Shown here one piece after another: positions 15,592 to 22,535 of a DNA stretch of 33,329 bases. Under the pieces are notes generated by a model. That model made no database searches. It was not told the origin of the DNA and was given only the letters and a program-made list of their open reading frames with translations. A program made the translations under genes and the position numbers. Every line of letters starts with the position of its first letter. The stretch's first letter is position 1. This DNA is from Pseudomonadota bacterium (GTDB taxonomy: Bacteria; Pseudomonadota; Gammaproteobacteria; Burkholderiales; JABEVD01): contig JAJZQY010000014.1 in the NCBI GenBank assembly GCA_021806605.1, positions 1-33,329 of the forward strand, written 5' to 3'.

Positions 15592-15813
15592 TTACGCGAT
15601 GGTCAAATGGGTGCCGTCGCAGAACGGCCTGTTGCCGGATTTTCCGCAGCGGCAGATCCCGACCTTCTTGGCTTCCTTCAATTCGACTTGATAGGGCGTG
15701 AACTCCGAGCCCTTGTGGGAGCCGTCGCAATAGGGGAGATTCTTGGATTTTCCGCAGGCGCAGAAATAATAGGTTCCGGCTGCAAGATCGAGGACGAAAG
15801 GTTCCTGCTTCAT
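15592..15813 (-). CDS. Tandem CDGSH iron-sulfur domain protein
   Basis: A 73-residue protein with two copies of the mitoNEET-type motif: CACGKSKNLPYCDGSH (~18-33) and CRCGKSGNRPFCDGTH (~54-69). Each supplies three cysteines and one histidine for a [2Fe-2S] cluster. It has no signal peptide or membrane anchor, so it is cytoplasmic, unlike mitoNEET. Bacterial CDGSH proteins are presumed electron- or cluster-transfer factors. ATG 15813 has AAGGAG six bases upstream, and a strong promoter with a palindromic operator candidate lies at 15849-15897, making this the first gene of its transcript. Confidence 0.93.
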   Translation of the reverse strand: MKQEPFVLDLAAGTYYFCACGKSKNLPYCDGSHKGSEFTPYQVELKEAKKVGICRCGKSGNRPFCDGTHLTIA

Positions 15814-15848
15814 GTCGAACTCCTTTTGAAATATGATAAGGAGATTGA

Positions 15849-15877
15849 ATATTAATACAGAAACAATTCGAATGCAA
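15849..15877 (-). promoter_or_regulatory. Promoter of the CDGSH-YceI-membrane protein genes
   Basis: Minus-strand TTGCAT (15877-15872) and TAATAT (15854-15849) are exactly 17 bases apart, a good sigma-70 match. The leader would be about 30 nt, ending with AAGGAG before ATG 15813. Confidence 0.6.
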
Positions 15878-15897
15878 ACATTTTTTCAGAATGTTTG
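15875..15897. promoter_or_regulatory. Palindromic operator candidate (CAAACATT-N7-AATGTTTG)
   Basis: The arms 15875-15882 and 15890-15897 are exact reverse complements around a seven-base spacer. The site overlaps the -35 of the CDGSH promoter and the 3' end of the MarR-family gene. The nine-mer AGAATGTTT from its right half recurs at 16339-16347 next to the putative marR-gene -10. A MarR dimer is the natural candidate binder; this is inferred. Confidence 0.5.
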
Positions 15898-16305
15898 TCT
15901 GAGTTTCTCCAGAGCCGAGCGGATGGTTTCGAGTTCTTCGGCACTCAGTTTTCCCAGGCGCTTTTCGAGGTATGCGCCATGGGCGGGGAAAGCTTCCTTG
16001 AACACCTGCTCGCCCTCCGGCGTCAGCACGGCGATGAAGCTGCGCCTGTTTTCGGGCGGAACGATGCGCCTCAGCAGGCCCTTGTTTTCCAGTCTGTCGA
16101 GCACCCCGGTGAGCGTTCCTTTGGTGATGAGCGTCTTTTCGGCCAGTTTGCATAGCGGCATGCCTGGCGTGTTTCCCAGGGTGCAGATGACGTCGAACTG
16201 CGGGGGGGTGAGCCCGAGTTCGCGGATATGCGCTGCGGAATAATGCGTGAAGGCCTGATAACAGCGGGCCAATTCACGTATGACGGGGAGAAAGCTCGAT
16301 TTCAT
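15886..16305 (-). CDS. MarR-family transcriptional regulator
   Basis: A 139-residue DNA-binding repressor of the winged-helix MarR type. The order is typical: dimerisation helix (residues ~1-30), then LTPPQFDVICTLGNTPGM, the recognition helix region LITKGTLTGVLDRLENKGLL (~58-77), the wing RRIVPPENRRSFIAVLTPEG (~78-97) and the C-terminal dimer helices LSAEELETIRSALEKL. Ligand and regulon are unknown. It is 26 bases downstream of the DUF2784 gene and 72 bases upstream of the CDGSH gene, all leftward. The shared AGAATGTTT motif at both promoters suggests it represses itself and the CDGSH/YceI genes. The Shine-Dalgarno in front of ATG 16305 is poor. Confidence 0.92.
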   Translation of the reverse strand: MKSSFLPVIRELARCYQAFTHYSAAHIRELGLTPPQFDVICTLGNTPGMPLCKLAEKTLITKGTLTGVLDRLENKGLLRRIVPPENRRSFIAVLTPEGEQVFKEAFPAHGAYLEKRLGKLSAEELETIRSALEKLRQTF

Positions 16306-16331
16306 GATGGGCGCTTATGTTAACGATATCG

Positions 16332-16703
16332 CTATTCTAGAATGTTTTTTCGACTTCGTCTCAAGATATTCCGGTAAATGCCGACATTGAGAAGCAGGCC
16401 GATCGTGCCGAGGATAATTCCGGTGCTGTTTCCGAGTCGGTCGGGGTAAACGAGGGGGAGCATAGGATGCTCGGCGAAGCTTCCCCTGCCGACTTCAAAC
16501 CCTTCCTTCTGGACGAGCCATTTTTCGACGGGGGTGGGGCAGGGGCGGTGCGCATAATCGACAGCCATCGCCCAAGGCGCTGCAGAGAGCTGTATCCACA
16601 TCGTTTTCTGCCATTTCAGCGCCGGGAATGCACCGAACAGCGCAAAGACCACGAATAAAAAGTGGAGAAATACAACGAGATCGGCGAGAATCCTGTAGTT
16701 CAT
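16332..16703 (-). CDS. DUF2784 membrane protein
   Basis: A 123-residue protein with three or so membrane helices: LADLVVFLHFLFVVFALFGA (~6-25), MWIQLSAAPWAMAVDYA (~35-51) and NSTGIILGTIGLLLNVGIY (~92-110). The family hallmark CPTPVEKWL (~55-63) and a PLVYP motif (~83-87) are present. The function of DUF2784 is unknown. The ATG at 16703 has no clear Shine-Dalgarno, and a TAGAAT lies only seven bases upstream (16715-16710), so the message may be leaderless. It is upstream of the MarR gene on the same strand and divergent from the kinase gene. Confidence 0.85.
   Translation of the reverse strand: MNYRILADLVVFLHFLFVVFALFGAFPALKWQKTMWIQLSAAPWAMAVDYAHRPCPTPVEKWLVQKEGFEVGRGSFAEHPMLPLVYPDRLGNSTGIILGTIGLLLNVGIYRNILRRSRKNILE
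16334..16364 (-). promoter_or_regulatory. Possible promoter of the MarR-family gene
   Basis: Minus-strand TTGAGA (16364-16359) and TAGAAT (16339-16334) are 19 bases apart, inside the end of the DUF2784 gene. The AACATTCT half-site that matches the CDGSH operator runs directly into this -10. Spacing is long, so support is moderate to weak. Confidence 0.35.
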
Positions 16704-16736
16704 GGTTTGATTCTAGTCCGGATAGAAGGGTTGCAA

Positions 16737-19064
16737 TTGGGGAAGGATTTGAAATCCATCGGTCGTTTCCAGGTCGAAGGACTGCTGGGCGAGGGCGCGC
16801 AGGGCAGGGTTTATCTTGCACGGGATCCCCGACTCGGAAGGCAGGTTGCAATCAAGCTGCTCGCGATCGATGCGGGTTTCCAGGGATTGCTCGACGAAGC
16901 GAGGATCGTGGCCAGGCTCAGGCATCCCAATATCGTCACGCTTTACGATGCAGGTGAGTACGAGGGCGCGCCCTATCTGGTATTCGAGTACGTGGAAGGC
17001 ATGACTCTGGCACAGAGAGTCAAAAAAAGCGGCGCCTTGCCGACGATGGAAGCGATCGGCATCGCGCTCCAGATCCTGGATGGACTGTCCTGTGCGCACG
17101 GCCAGAAGATCATACACAGGGATATCAAGCCGGCCAATATCATGATCGATGCGGCTGGCGTGCCCAGGATCATGGATTTCGGAATTGCGCAAAGCATGGC
17201 TTCTCCCGACGCTGCCACGGAGCTTCTCGGTTCGCCGCTTTACATGGCGCCGGAATATGTTGCGAACAGGAAGTCGAGTCCGCAGTCCGATATTTTTTCG
17301 CTCGGCATGGTCCTTTACGTCATGCTGACCGGCCGACATCCCGTTGAGGGAAGCAGCGTCGAAGAAATCTTGCGCAATATCGCAACCATTCCGGTTCCGC
17401 CGCCCTCGAAGCTGATGGAGACTCTGGACGAGAAACTGGACAGCCTGCTTTTGAAGGCGCTTGCCATCAAACCGGAAGACCGCTACCCGGATGCCGGGAG
17501 CCTGATTTCCGGATTGAAGGCTTATGGCGAGCCTGCGCATGGGGAGGGGGATGGAAAGCAGAGCACCCTCGAATTCCTGCTCAGAAGGATGCGGCATACA
17601 TCCGATTTTCCCGCGCTTTCCCAGGCGATCAGCGCTGTCAACAAAATCGCTGCGTCCGACAAGGAAAGCGTTTCGAATCTTTCGAACTTCATCCTGAGGG
17701 ATTTTTCGCTCACGAACAAGCTGATCAAGCTGGTCAATGCGGCAACCTACGGCCAGTTCGGCGGCACGATCAGCACGGTATCGCGCGCAGTCGTCATTCT
17801 CGGCTTCAATACCGTCAGGAACGTTGCGATCACCCTCCTGCTTTTCGAGCATCTGCAGAACAAGTCCCAGGCGCTCAAGCTCAGGGACGAGATCATGTCC
17901 ACGTTTTTCAGCGGCGTGCTGGCCAGGGAGTTTGCACCGAAAATAGGCATCAGGGATGCGGAGGAGGCCGCCATCTGCAGCATGTTCTACAACCTCGGGA
18001 AATTGCTGGCCACATTCTATTTTCCCGAGGAAGCGCTGGCGATCGGCAATCTGGCCGAGAAGATGAGGGAAGACGACGCTTCCGCCTCGGTCCTGGGCAT
18101 TACCTATGAAGAACTCGGCATCGGAATCGCGCAGAACTGGCACTTTCCGCCAAGAATCGTATCCAGCATGCGAAAAATCGGCGACGAGAAGATCAGGGGT
18201 CAGGATTCGGATTCCGGCAAGCTCAGAGTACTGGCCAATCTTGCCAACGAATTGCGCCGCATCGCGCAATCCGGAAAGCACGAGGACAAGGGGCGCGAAC
18301 TCCATGCGCTCGCTTCGCGCTACCATGCGGCCCTGCCCGTTTCGGAAAAGGCGCTCGGCAGGGCCATAGAAGAATCGATGAAGAAATTCATGGTCGAGAT
18401 CAAGATCCTCGGACTCAACAGCAAGGACAGCCTTTTCCTGAAGAATGTCAACCGGTGGTCGGGCGCGAGCTCAGAGACGAAGCCGGTCGAAGACGAATTC
18501 CAGAAAACGATCAAGGTCGAAAACGCAGTCGATGCGGCTCCTGCGAGACAGGATTCGGGGAGCATGCTGACAGCCGGCATTCAGGACATCACCAACGTGT
18601 TGCTCGAAGAGTACGACCTCAACGACCTTCTGCGGATGGTGCTTGAAACGATATACCGCAGCATGAATTTTTCGAGAGTGTTGCTCGCCATCAAGGACGC
18701 CAAGCAGAATGTCATGGTGGGCAGGTTCGGCCTGGGGCAGGGCGTGGAGGAAATCGTGAAACGGTTCAAGTTTTCGCTTTCAGGCCCCAGAGACGTATTT
18801 CACGTGGCCCTGGAGCAGGGGCTCGACATCTTCATTTCGGATATCGACGCCGAAAACATCAGGGAGCGTATCCCGACCTGGTATCGAACCAGCATCGATG
18901 CGAAATCGTTCATCCTGTTTCCCCTCATCGTCGACAAGAGGCTCATCGGCATGCTCTATGCCGACAGAGTGGAAGCCAATCTTCTGAAAATCGAGGAAAA
19001 GGAGCTTGCCCTTCTGAAAACCGTGCGCAATCAGGCGGTTCTTGCCATCAAGCAGAAGCTCTGA
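16737..19064 (+). CDS. Serine/threonine kinase-HDOD-GAF signalling protein
   Basis: A 775-residue cytoplasmic protein with three modules. Residues ~10-265 are a complete Hanks-type kinase: GEGAQGRV (18-25), VAIK with K40, HRDIKPAN (D129), DFG (147-149) and APE (171-173). Residues ~280-480 are an HDOD domain (LSNFILRDFSLTNKLIKLVN, then SRAVVILGFNTVRNVAI); this family lacks the HD catalytic pair. Residues ~600-775 are a GAF-type sensor (LNDLLRMVLETIYRSM, then SFILFPLIVDKRLIGMLYAD). All kinase catalytic residues are present, so it is probably active. The start is TTG 16737, with GAAGGG six bases before; an upstream ATG at 16662 would overlap the divergent DUF2784 gene. No transmembrane segment. 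Substrate and signal are unknown. Confidence 0.9.
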   Translation: MGKDLKSIGRFQVEGLLGEGAQGRVYLARDPRLGRQVAIKLLAIDAGFQGLLDEARIVARLRHPNIVTLYDAGEYEGAPYLVFEYVEGMTLAQRVKKSGALPTMEAIGIALQILDGLSCAHGQKIIHRDIKPANIMIDAAGVPRIMDFGIAQSMASPDAATELLGSPLYMAPEYVANRKSSPQSDIFSLGMVLYVMLTGRHPVEGSSVEEILRNIATIPVPPPSKLMETLDEKLDSLLLKALAIKPEDRYPDAGSLISGLKAYGEPAHGEGDGKQSTLEFLLRRMRHTSDFPALSQAISAVNKIAASDKESVSNLSNFILRDFSLTNKLIKLVNAATYGQFGGTISTVSRAVVILGFNTVRNVAITLLLFEHLQNKSQALKLRDEIMSTFFSGVLAREFAPKIGIRDAEEAAICSMFYNLGKLLATFYFPEEALAIGNLAEKMREDDASASVLGITYEELGIGIAQNWHFPPRIVSSMRKIGDEKIRGQDSDSGKLRVLANLANELRRIAQSGKHEDKGRELHALASRYHAALPVSEKALGRAIEESMKKFMVEIKILGLNSKDSLFLKNVNRWSGASSETKPVEDEFQKTIKVENAVDAAPARQDSGSMLTAGIQDITNVLLEEYDLNDLLRMVLETIYRSMNFSRVLLAIKDAKQNVMVGRFGLGQGVEEIVKRFKFSLSGPRDVFHVALEQGLDIFISDIDAENIRERIPTWYRTSIDAKSFILFPLIVDKRLIGMLYADRVEANLLKIEEKELALLKTVRNQAVLAIKQKL

Positions 19065-19472
19065 TCATTTGGGCTCGAATCGGATCACCTGCGCATCGCC
19101 TGACGGCGGCTCCTGTTTCGATGCGAGTGCGCCCAGCGCTTTCGCGAAATCGCCCTGCAGTCGCTTCATGGTCTGGACGGCTTCCGGCGAATAGTAAACG
19201 GCTTCATAGGGCACTGCATCGCTGAGCGCATCCCTGCTTCCGGGCCTGAATCGGTGCCATGAGATTTCTATGGCCCGGCTCCCGGTGCCGTCGACGAAAA
19301 TGAATTCTTCGCAGTCGAGAACGGCAAGGAACTGCATGCTTCTGATCGGAACGAAAACGGGGCCGGCATTTCTTGCGACCATGAGCCTGGCGAGATTGTA
19401 GAGTTCTGCAGGCAGGGTGCGCTCCTCCCTGGAGAAGGCTTCATCGGGCCTGTAAAAAACTTCTTCGCTCAT
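19065..19472 (-). CDS. Conserved-looking hypothetical protein
   Basis: A 135-residue soluble protein, starting at ATG 19472 with AGGAG and a five-base spacer. It has no signal peptide or membrane segment. The central part (ARLMVARNAGPVFVPIRSM, then FIFVDGTGSRAIEISW) suggests an alpha/beta fold with several strands; the C-terminal ~45 residues look helical. I do not recognise a family. Its TGA abuts the kinase stop so that the two form the palindrome TGATCA (19062-19067). It is divergent from the helicase gene, 112 bases away. Confidence 0.7.
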   Translation of the reverse strand: MSEEVFYRPDEAFSREERTLPAELYNLARLMVARNAGPVFVPIRSMQFLAVLDCEEFIFVDGTGSRAIEISWHRFRPGSRDALSDAVPYEAVYYSPEAVQTMKRLQGDFAKALGALASKQEPPSGDAQVIRFEPK

Positions 19473-19569
19473 GGGGACTCCTCGCAAAAATGAAAATTTA
19501 CCCTGCCCTCCGGAGAATTGCCAAGGAATTCAGTCTGAGCAGGCGCGCCGATTCCGGACTGGCGTGGGT

Positions 19570-19575
19570 TATAAT
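19570..19575 (+). promoter_or_regulatory. Consensus -10 box directly ahead of the helicase gene
   Basis: TATAAT at 19570-19575 is a perfect -10 hexamer whose last base is nine bases before ATG 19585. No convincing -35 is seen at 16-18 bases, although a TG lies nearby (GCGTGGGT). If used, transcription starts about 19582, leaving almost no leader. Confidence 0.5.
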
Positions 19576-19584
19576 CGGCAATCT

Positions 19585-21537
19585 ATGCCGCTTCCAACCT
19601 TATCAGACATCGAATCTGCCTTTTCCGAGGGCGGCTCCCTGTCCCGCGCGATCGAAGGCTTCAGGTCCAGACCTCAGCAGACCGAAATGGCAAAGGCGGT
19701 TCTCGACGCGATAGCGGAGAACGGCCTGCTTGTCATCGAGGCGGGGACGGGGACGGGAAAGACATTCGCCTACCTCGTGCCGGCACTCCTTTCGGGCGGG
19801 AAGATCATCGTCTCGACAGGAACCAAGACGCTCCAGGATCAGCTCTATACCCGGGACATCGTCGCCATGTTGAGCGCCCTCGGAGTCTCGGTCGAGACAG
19901 CCCTGCTCAAAGGGCGCGCAAACTATATCTGCCATTACCATCTGGAGCGCACGGGAAGGGAAGGGAGGCTCTCTTCAAGAGAGGACGTCGCCTACCTCAA
20001 GCACATAGAGCGCTATTCGAGAAACACGCGAAGCGGAGACAAGGGCGGGCTCGTCGAAGTGCCCGAGGATGCGACCATCTGGCCGCTTGTGACTTCCACC
20101 CGCGAGAACTGCCTGGGGACGGAATGCCCGAATCACAAGGAATGCTTCGTGATGGAGGCAAGGCGCGCCGCCATGCGGGCCGATCTTGTCGTGGTCAATC
20201 ACCATCTCTTCTTCGCCGACGTGATGCTGAAGGACGAAGGCGTGGCAGAGCTGCTGCCTGCCTGCAATACCGTGATTTTCGACGAAGCCCATCAGCTTCC
20301 CGAAGTCGCCAGCCTGTTCCTCGGCGAAACCGTGGGAACCAGCCAGATGATCGAGCTTGCGCGCGACACCAGGCTGGAAGCGGCAATTTCAGCGAAGGAT
20401 TTCGCGGCATTGCCCGAAGCTGCAGCGAAACTCGAAAAAGGCGCCAAGGATATCAGGCTTTCCGTTCTGGAGACAGATTCCAGGCTGCCCATCGCCGCGC
20501 TGGACAAGGACTTCTTTTCCAGCCTGGAGGCCTTGACGGGAAGCCTCGATGCGCTTTCGGAGCTGCTCGAACTCCAGGCGGAGCGCAGCGAAGGCCTGAA
20601 GAACTGCCGGGACAGGGCGATCGAATTGCTGCGCAGGACGAAGAGCTGGCGGGATGACGATTCCGGGGAATTCGTCCGCTGGGTGGAGGTTTACAGCCAG
20701 GCGATGCAGCTCAATGCCACCCCCATGTCGATCGCGAAGCTTTTTTCCAGCCAGATCGAGGCAAGGCCGATGTCGTGGATTTTTACCTCGGCGACCCTGG
20801 CCGTGGGCGGCGATTTTTCCCATTACCTGGAGCAGATGGGGCTTGCCGGCGCGAAAACGCTTTGCCTCGACAGTCCCTTCGATTATCCCAATCAGGCGCT
20901 GCTTTATGTGCCGGATGAGATGCCCGAACCCAATAGCCGCGAACATACCCGGGCGGTGGTCGATGTCGCGCTTCCCCTGATTGCTGCGAGCGGCGGACGG
21001 GCATTTTTGCTGTTCACCAGCCTAAAGGCGATGCGCCTTGCCCACGAATTGCTGAAAGAGGCATTCTCCAAGGAAAAGCTCGATTTCCCGCTGCTGCTGC
21101 AGGGGGAAGGGGCGAAAAATGCAATGCTTGAGCGATTCAGGCAACTCGGCAACGCCGTCCTCCTCGGCAGCCAGTCCTTCTGGGAGGGCGTCGACGTGCG
21201 GGGTGAGGCATTGTCGCTGGTCGTGATCGACAAGCTTCCCTTCGCCCCTCCGGACGACCCTGTGCTTTCTGCCAGAATACAGAAGATCAACAAGGAAGGC
21301 GGCAATGCCTTCATGGAATTCCAGCTTCCCCACGCGGTCCTGACCCTGAAGCAGGGGGCGGGCCGGCTGATTCGTAGCGAGGAAGACCGGGGAGTGCTCA
21401 TGATCTGCGATCCGCGGATCGTCTCCAAATCCTATGGCAGGCGAATCTGGCGCAGCCTGCCCCCGATGCAGCGAACCAGAAAGCAGGCCGAGGCAGTCGG
21501 TTTTTTCGCCGTGAGCCATGAATCGCGGCAAGATTGA
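19585..21537 (+). CDS. ATP-dependent DNA helicase, DinG/YoaA (XPD-like) family
   Basis: A 650-residue superfamily 2 helicase that unwinds DNA 5' to 3', probably in repair of blocked replication forks. Motif I is AGTGTGKT (53-60), the Fe-S cluster cysteines are C116, C176, C181 and C187, and the DEAH box is at 233-236. The C-terminal helicase half has SQSFWEGVDVRGE and motif VI QGAGRLIR. Length and the four-cysteine domain fit E. coli YoaA (636) better than DinG (716). The start MPLPTLSDIE is chosen because the frame before it lacks helicase sequence. There is no Shine-Dalgarno, and a TATAAT lies nine bases upstream, so a leaderless message is possible. Confidence 0.92.
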   Translation: MPLPTLSDIESAFSEGGSLSRAIEGFRSRPQQTEMAKAVLDAIAENGLLVIEAGTGTGKTFAYLVPALLSGGKIIVSTGTKTLQDQLYTRDIVAMLSALGVSVETALLKGRANYICHYHLERTGREGRLSSREDVAYLKHIERYSRNTRSGDKGGLVEVPEDATIWPLVTSTRENCLGTECPNHKECFVMEARRAAMRADLVVVNHHLFFADVMLKDEGVAELLPACNTVIFDEAHQLPEVASLFLGETVGTSQMIELARDTRLEAAISAKDFAALPEAAAKLEKGAKDIRLSVLETDSRLPIAALDKDFFSSLEALTGSLDALSELLELQAERSEGLKNCRDRAIELLRRTKSWRDDDSGEFVRWVEVYSQAMQLNATPMSIAKLFSSQIEARPMSWIFTSATLAVGGDFSHYLEQMGLAGAKTLCLDSPFDYPNQALLYVPDEMPEPNSREHTRAVVDVALPLIAASGGRAFLLFTSLKAMRLAHELLKEAFSKEKLDFPLLLQGEGAKNAMLERFRQLGNAVLLGSQSFWEGVDVRGEALSLVVIDKLPFAPPDDPVLSARIQKINKEGGNAFMEFQLPHAVLTLKQGAGRLIRSEEDRGVLMICDPRIVSKSYGRRIWRSLPPMQRTRKQAEAVGFFAVSHESRQD

Positions 21538-21558
21538 AAAATGCTTGCAATCTTGCCG
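21526..21558. terminator. Inverted repeat across the helicase stop codon
   Basis: CGGCAAGATTG (21526-21536) and CAATCTTGCCG (21548-21558) are exact reverse complements around an 11-base loop. The helicase TGA (21535-21537) is within the left arm and loop. No T-run follows on the plus strand. It may reduce read-through into the signalling operon. Confidence 0.45.
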
Positions 21559-21644
21559 GCAATGTCCCCATAATCGTTTCGGATAGAATAGTTCGATAAA
21601 GAACAGCCTGGTCTGACAGATTGTCATGCCACCAAGGGGGGCGG

Positions 21645-22535
21645 ATGAAACGATCTTTTTTTCTGGAATGGGGGCTCTCTGCTCTGCTGTTGCTCTTGTC
21701 GCATGCCGCCCTGGCGGTTCCCCAGAAAGCGCATGATTTCGTCGTAACCGGGGTGGTTCTCAATTCAGGGGACGCGAAACTGATCGAGCGATTTGCCCGT
21801 TTCCTGTCGGAAAAGGCAGGCTACCCGATGCATGTCGTTTATGCGTCGAACTATACCGAACTGTCGAACCTCCTCAGGGATCATCCTGGCGATGTGGGCT
21901 GGACCTGTGAAGCGCCCTTCGTGGAAGACCACAAGGCTTACGGGCAGCAGCTTGTCGCTGTCCCCCTGTTTAACGGAAAGCCGCTCTTCCATAGTCTCAT
22001 CATGACGCGAAAGGGGCGCAAGGAAAAGCGCCTGGCAGACTTCGGCGGGGAAGTGTTCGCCTATTCCGACATTCGCTCCAACTCGGGTTATGTGGTTCCT
22101 GCCTATGAGCTTCGTCAGGAGCATATCGACATCGCCAGGCTTTTCAGGCTGCTTGTCGATACAGGGTCGCACGAGCGTAGCATAGAAGCGCTGCTGAGCG
22201 GTCTCGCGGATGTCGCGGCAGTGGACGAATATGTCTGGGTTCAGTATGCGAAAGCCCATCCCGATGCGGTCGGCAAGCTGCAGATTCTGGAGCGCATGGG
22301 TCCCTATCCTTTCACGCCGATCGTCGCCGGAACTGGGGTCGACCCCGCAGCCATGAAGCGGCTCGAAAATGCATTGACCGGAATGAAAGCGGACGGCAGG
22401 GGGCATGTTTTGCTCGGCGACCTCGGGCTGGACGGTTTTGTTCTGAAGCCGGTTAGCTTCTATGCGCCGATCGGGAAGATGCTGAATGCGATGTACCCTT
22501 CCGGCAATTATGATTCAGAGCCTGTCGGCAGATGA
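21645..22535 (+). CDS. PhnD/TauA-like periplasmic substrate-binding protein
   Basis: A 296-residue exported protein of the phosphate/phosphite/phosphonate-binding (PhnD) group of ABC solute receptors. The signal peptide spans residues ~1-25. A VVYASNYTELSNLL segment, the DVGWTCEAPFVEDH stretch (~85-98), LIMTRKGRK, SDIRSNSGYVVPAY (~145-158) and a DVAAVDEYVW segment (~196-205) correspond to the two lobes and ligand-loop positions of the family. AAGGGG with a five-base spacer precedes ATG 21645. Its stop overlaps the histidine kinase start (ATGA at 22532-22535). No permease or ATPase gene is nearby, so it more likely senses than transports. The ligand cannot be named. Confidence 0.88.
   Translation: MKRSFFLEWGLSALLLLLSHAALAVPQKAHDFVVTGVVLNSGDAKLIERFARFLSEKAGYPMHVVYASNYTELSNLLRDHPGDVGWTCEAPFVEDHKAYGQQLVAVPLFNGKPLFHSLIMTRKGRKEKRLADFGGEVFAYSDIRSNSGYVVPAYELRQEHIDIARLFRLLVDTGSHERSIEALLSGLADVAAVDEYVWVQYAKAHPDAVGKLQILERMGPYPFTPIVAGTGVDPAAMKRLENALTGMKADGRGHVLLGDLGLDGFVLKPVSFYAPIGKMLNAMYPSGNYDSEPVGR

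Noticed and set aside
16713..18326. 537-codon minus-strand frame opposite the kinase-HDOD gene
   Set aside because: The plus strand encodes intact kinase and HDOD motifs; the antisense product has no recognisable domain.
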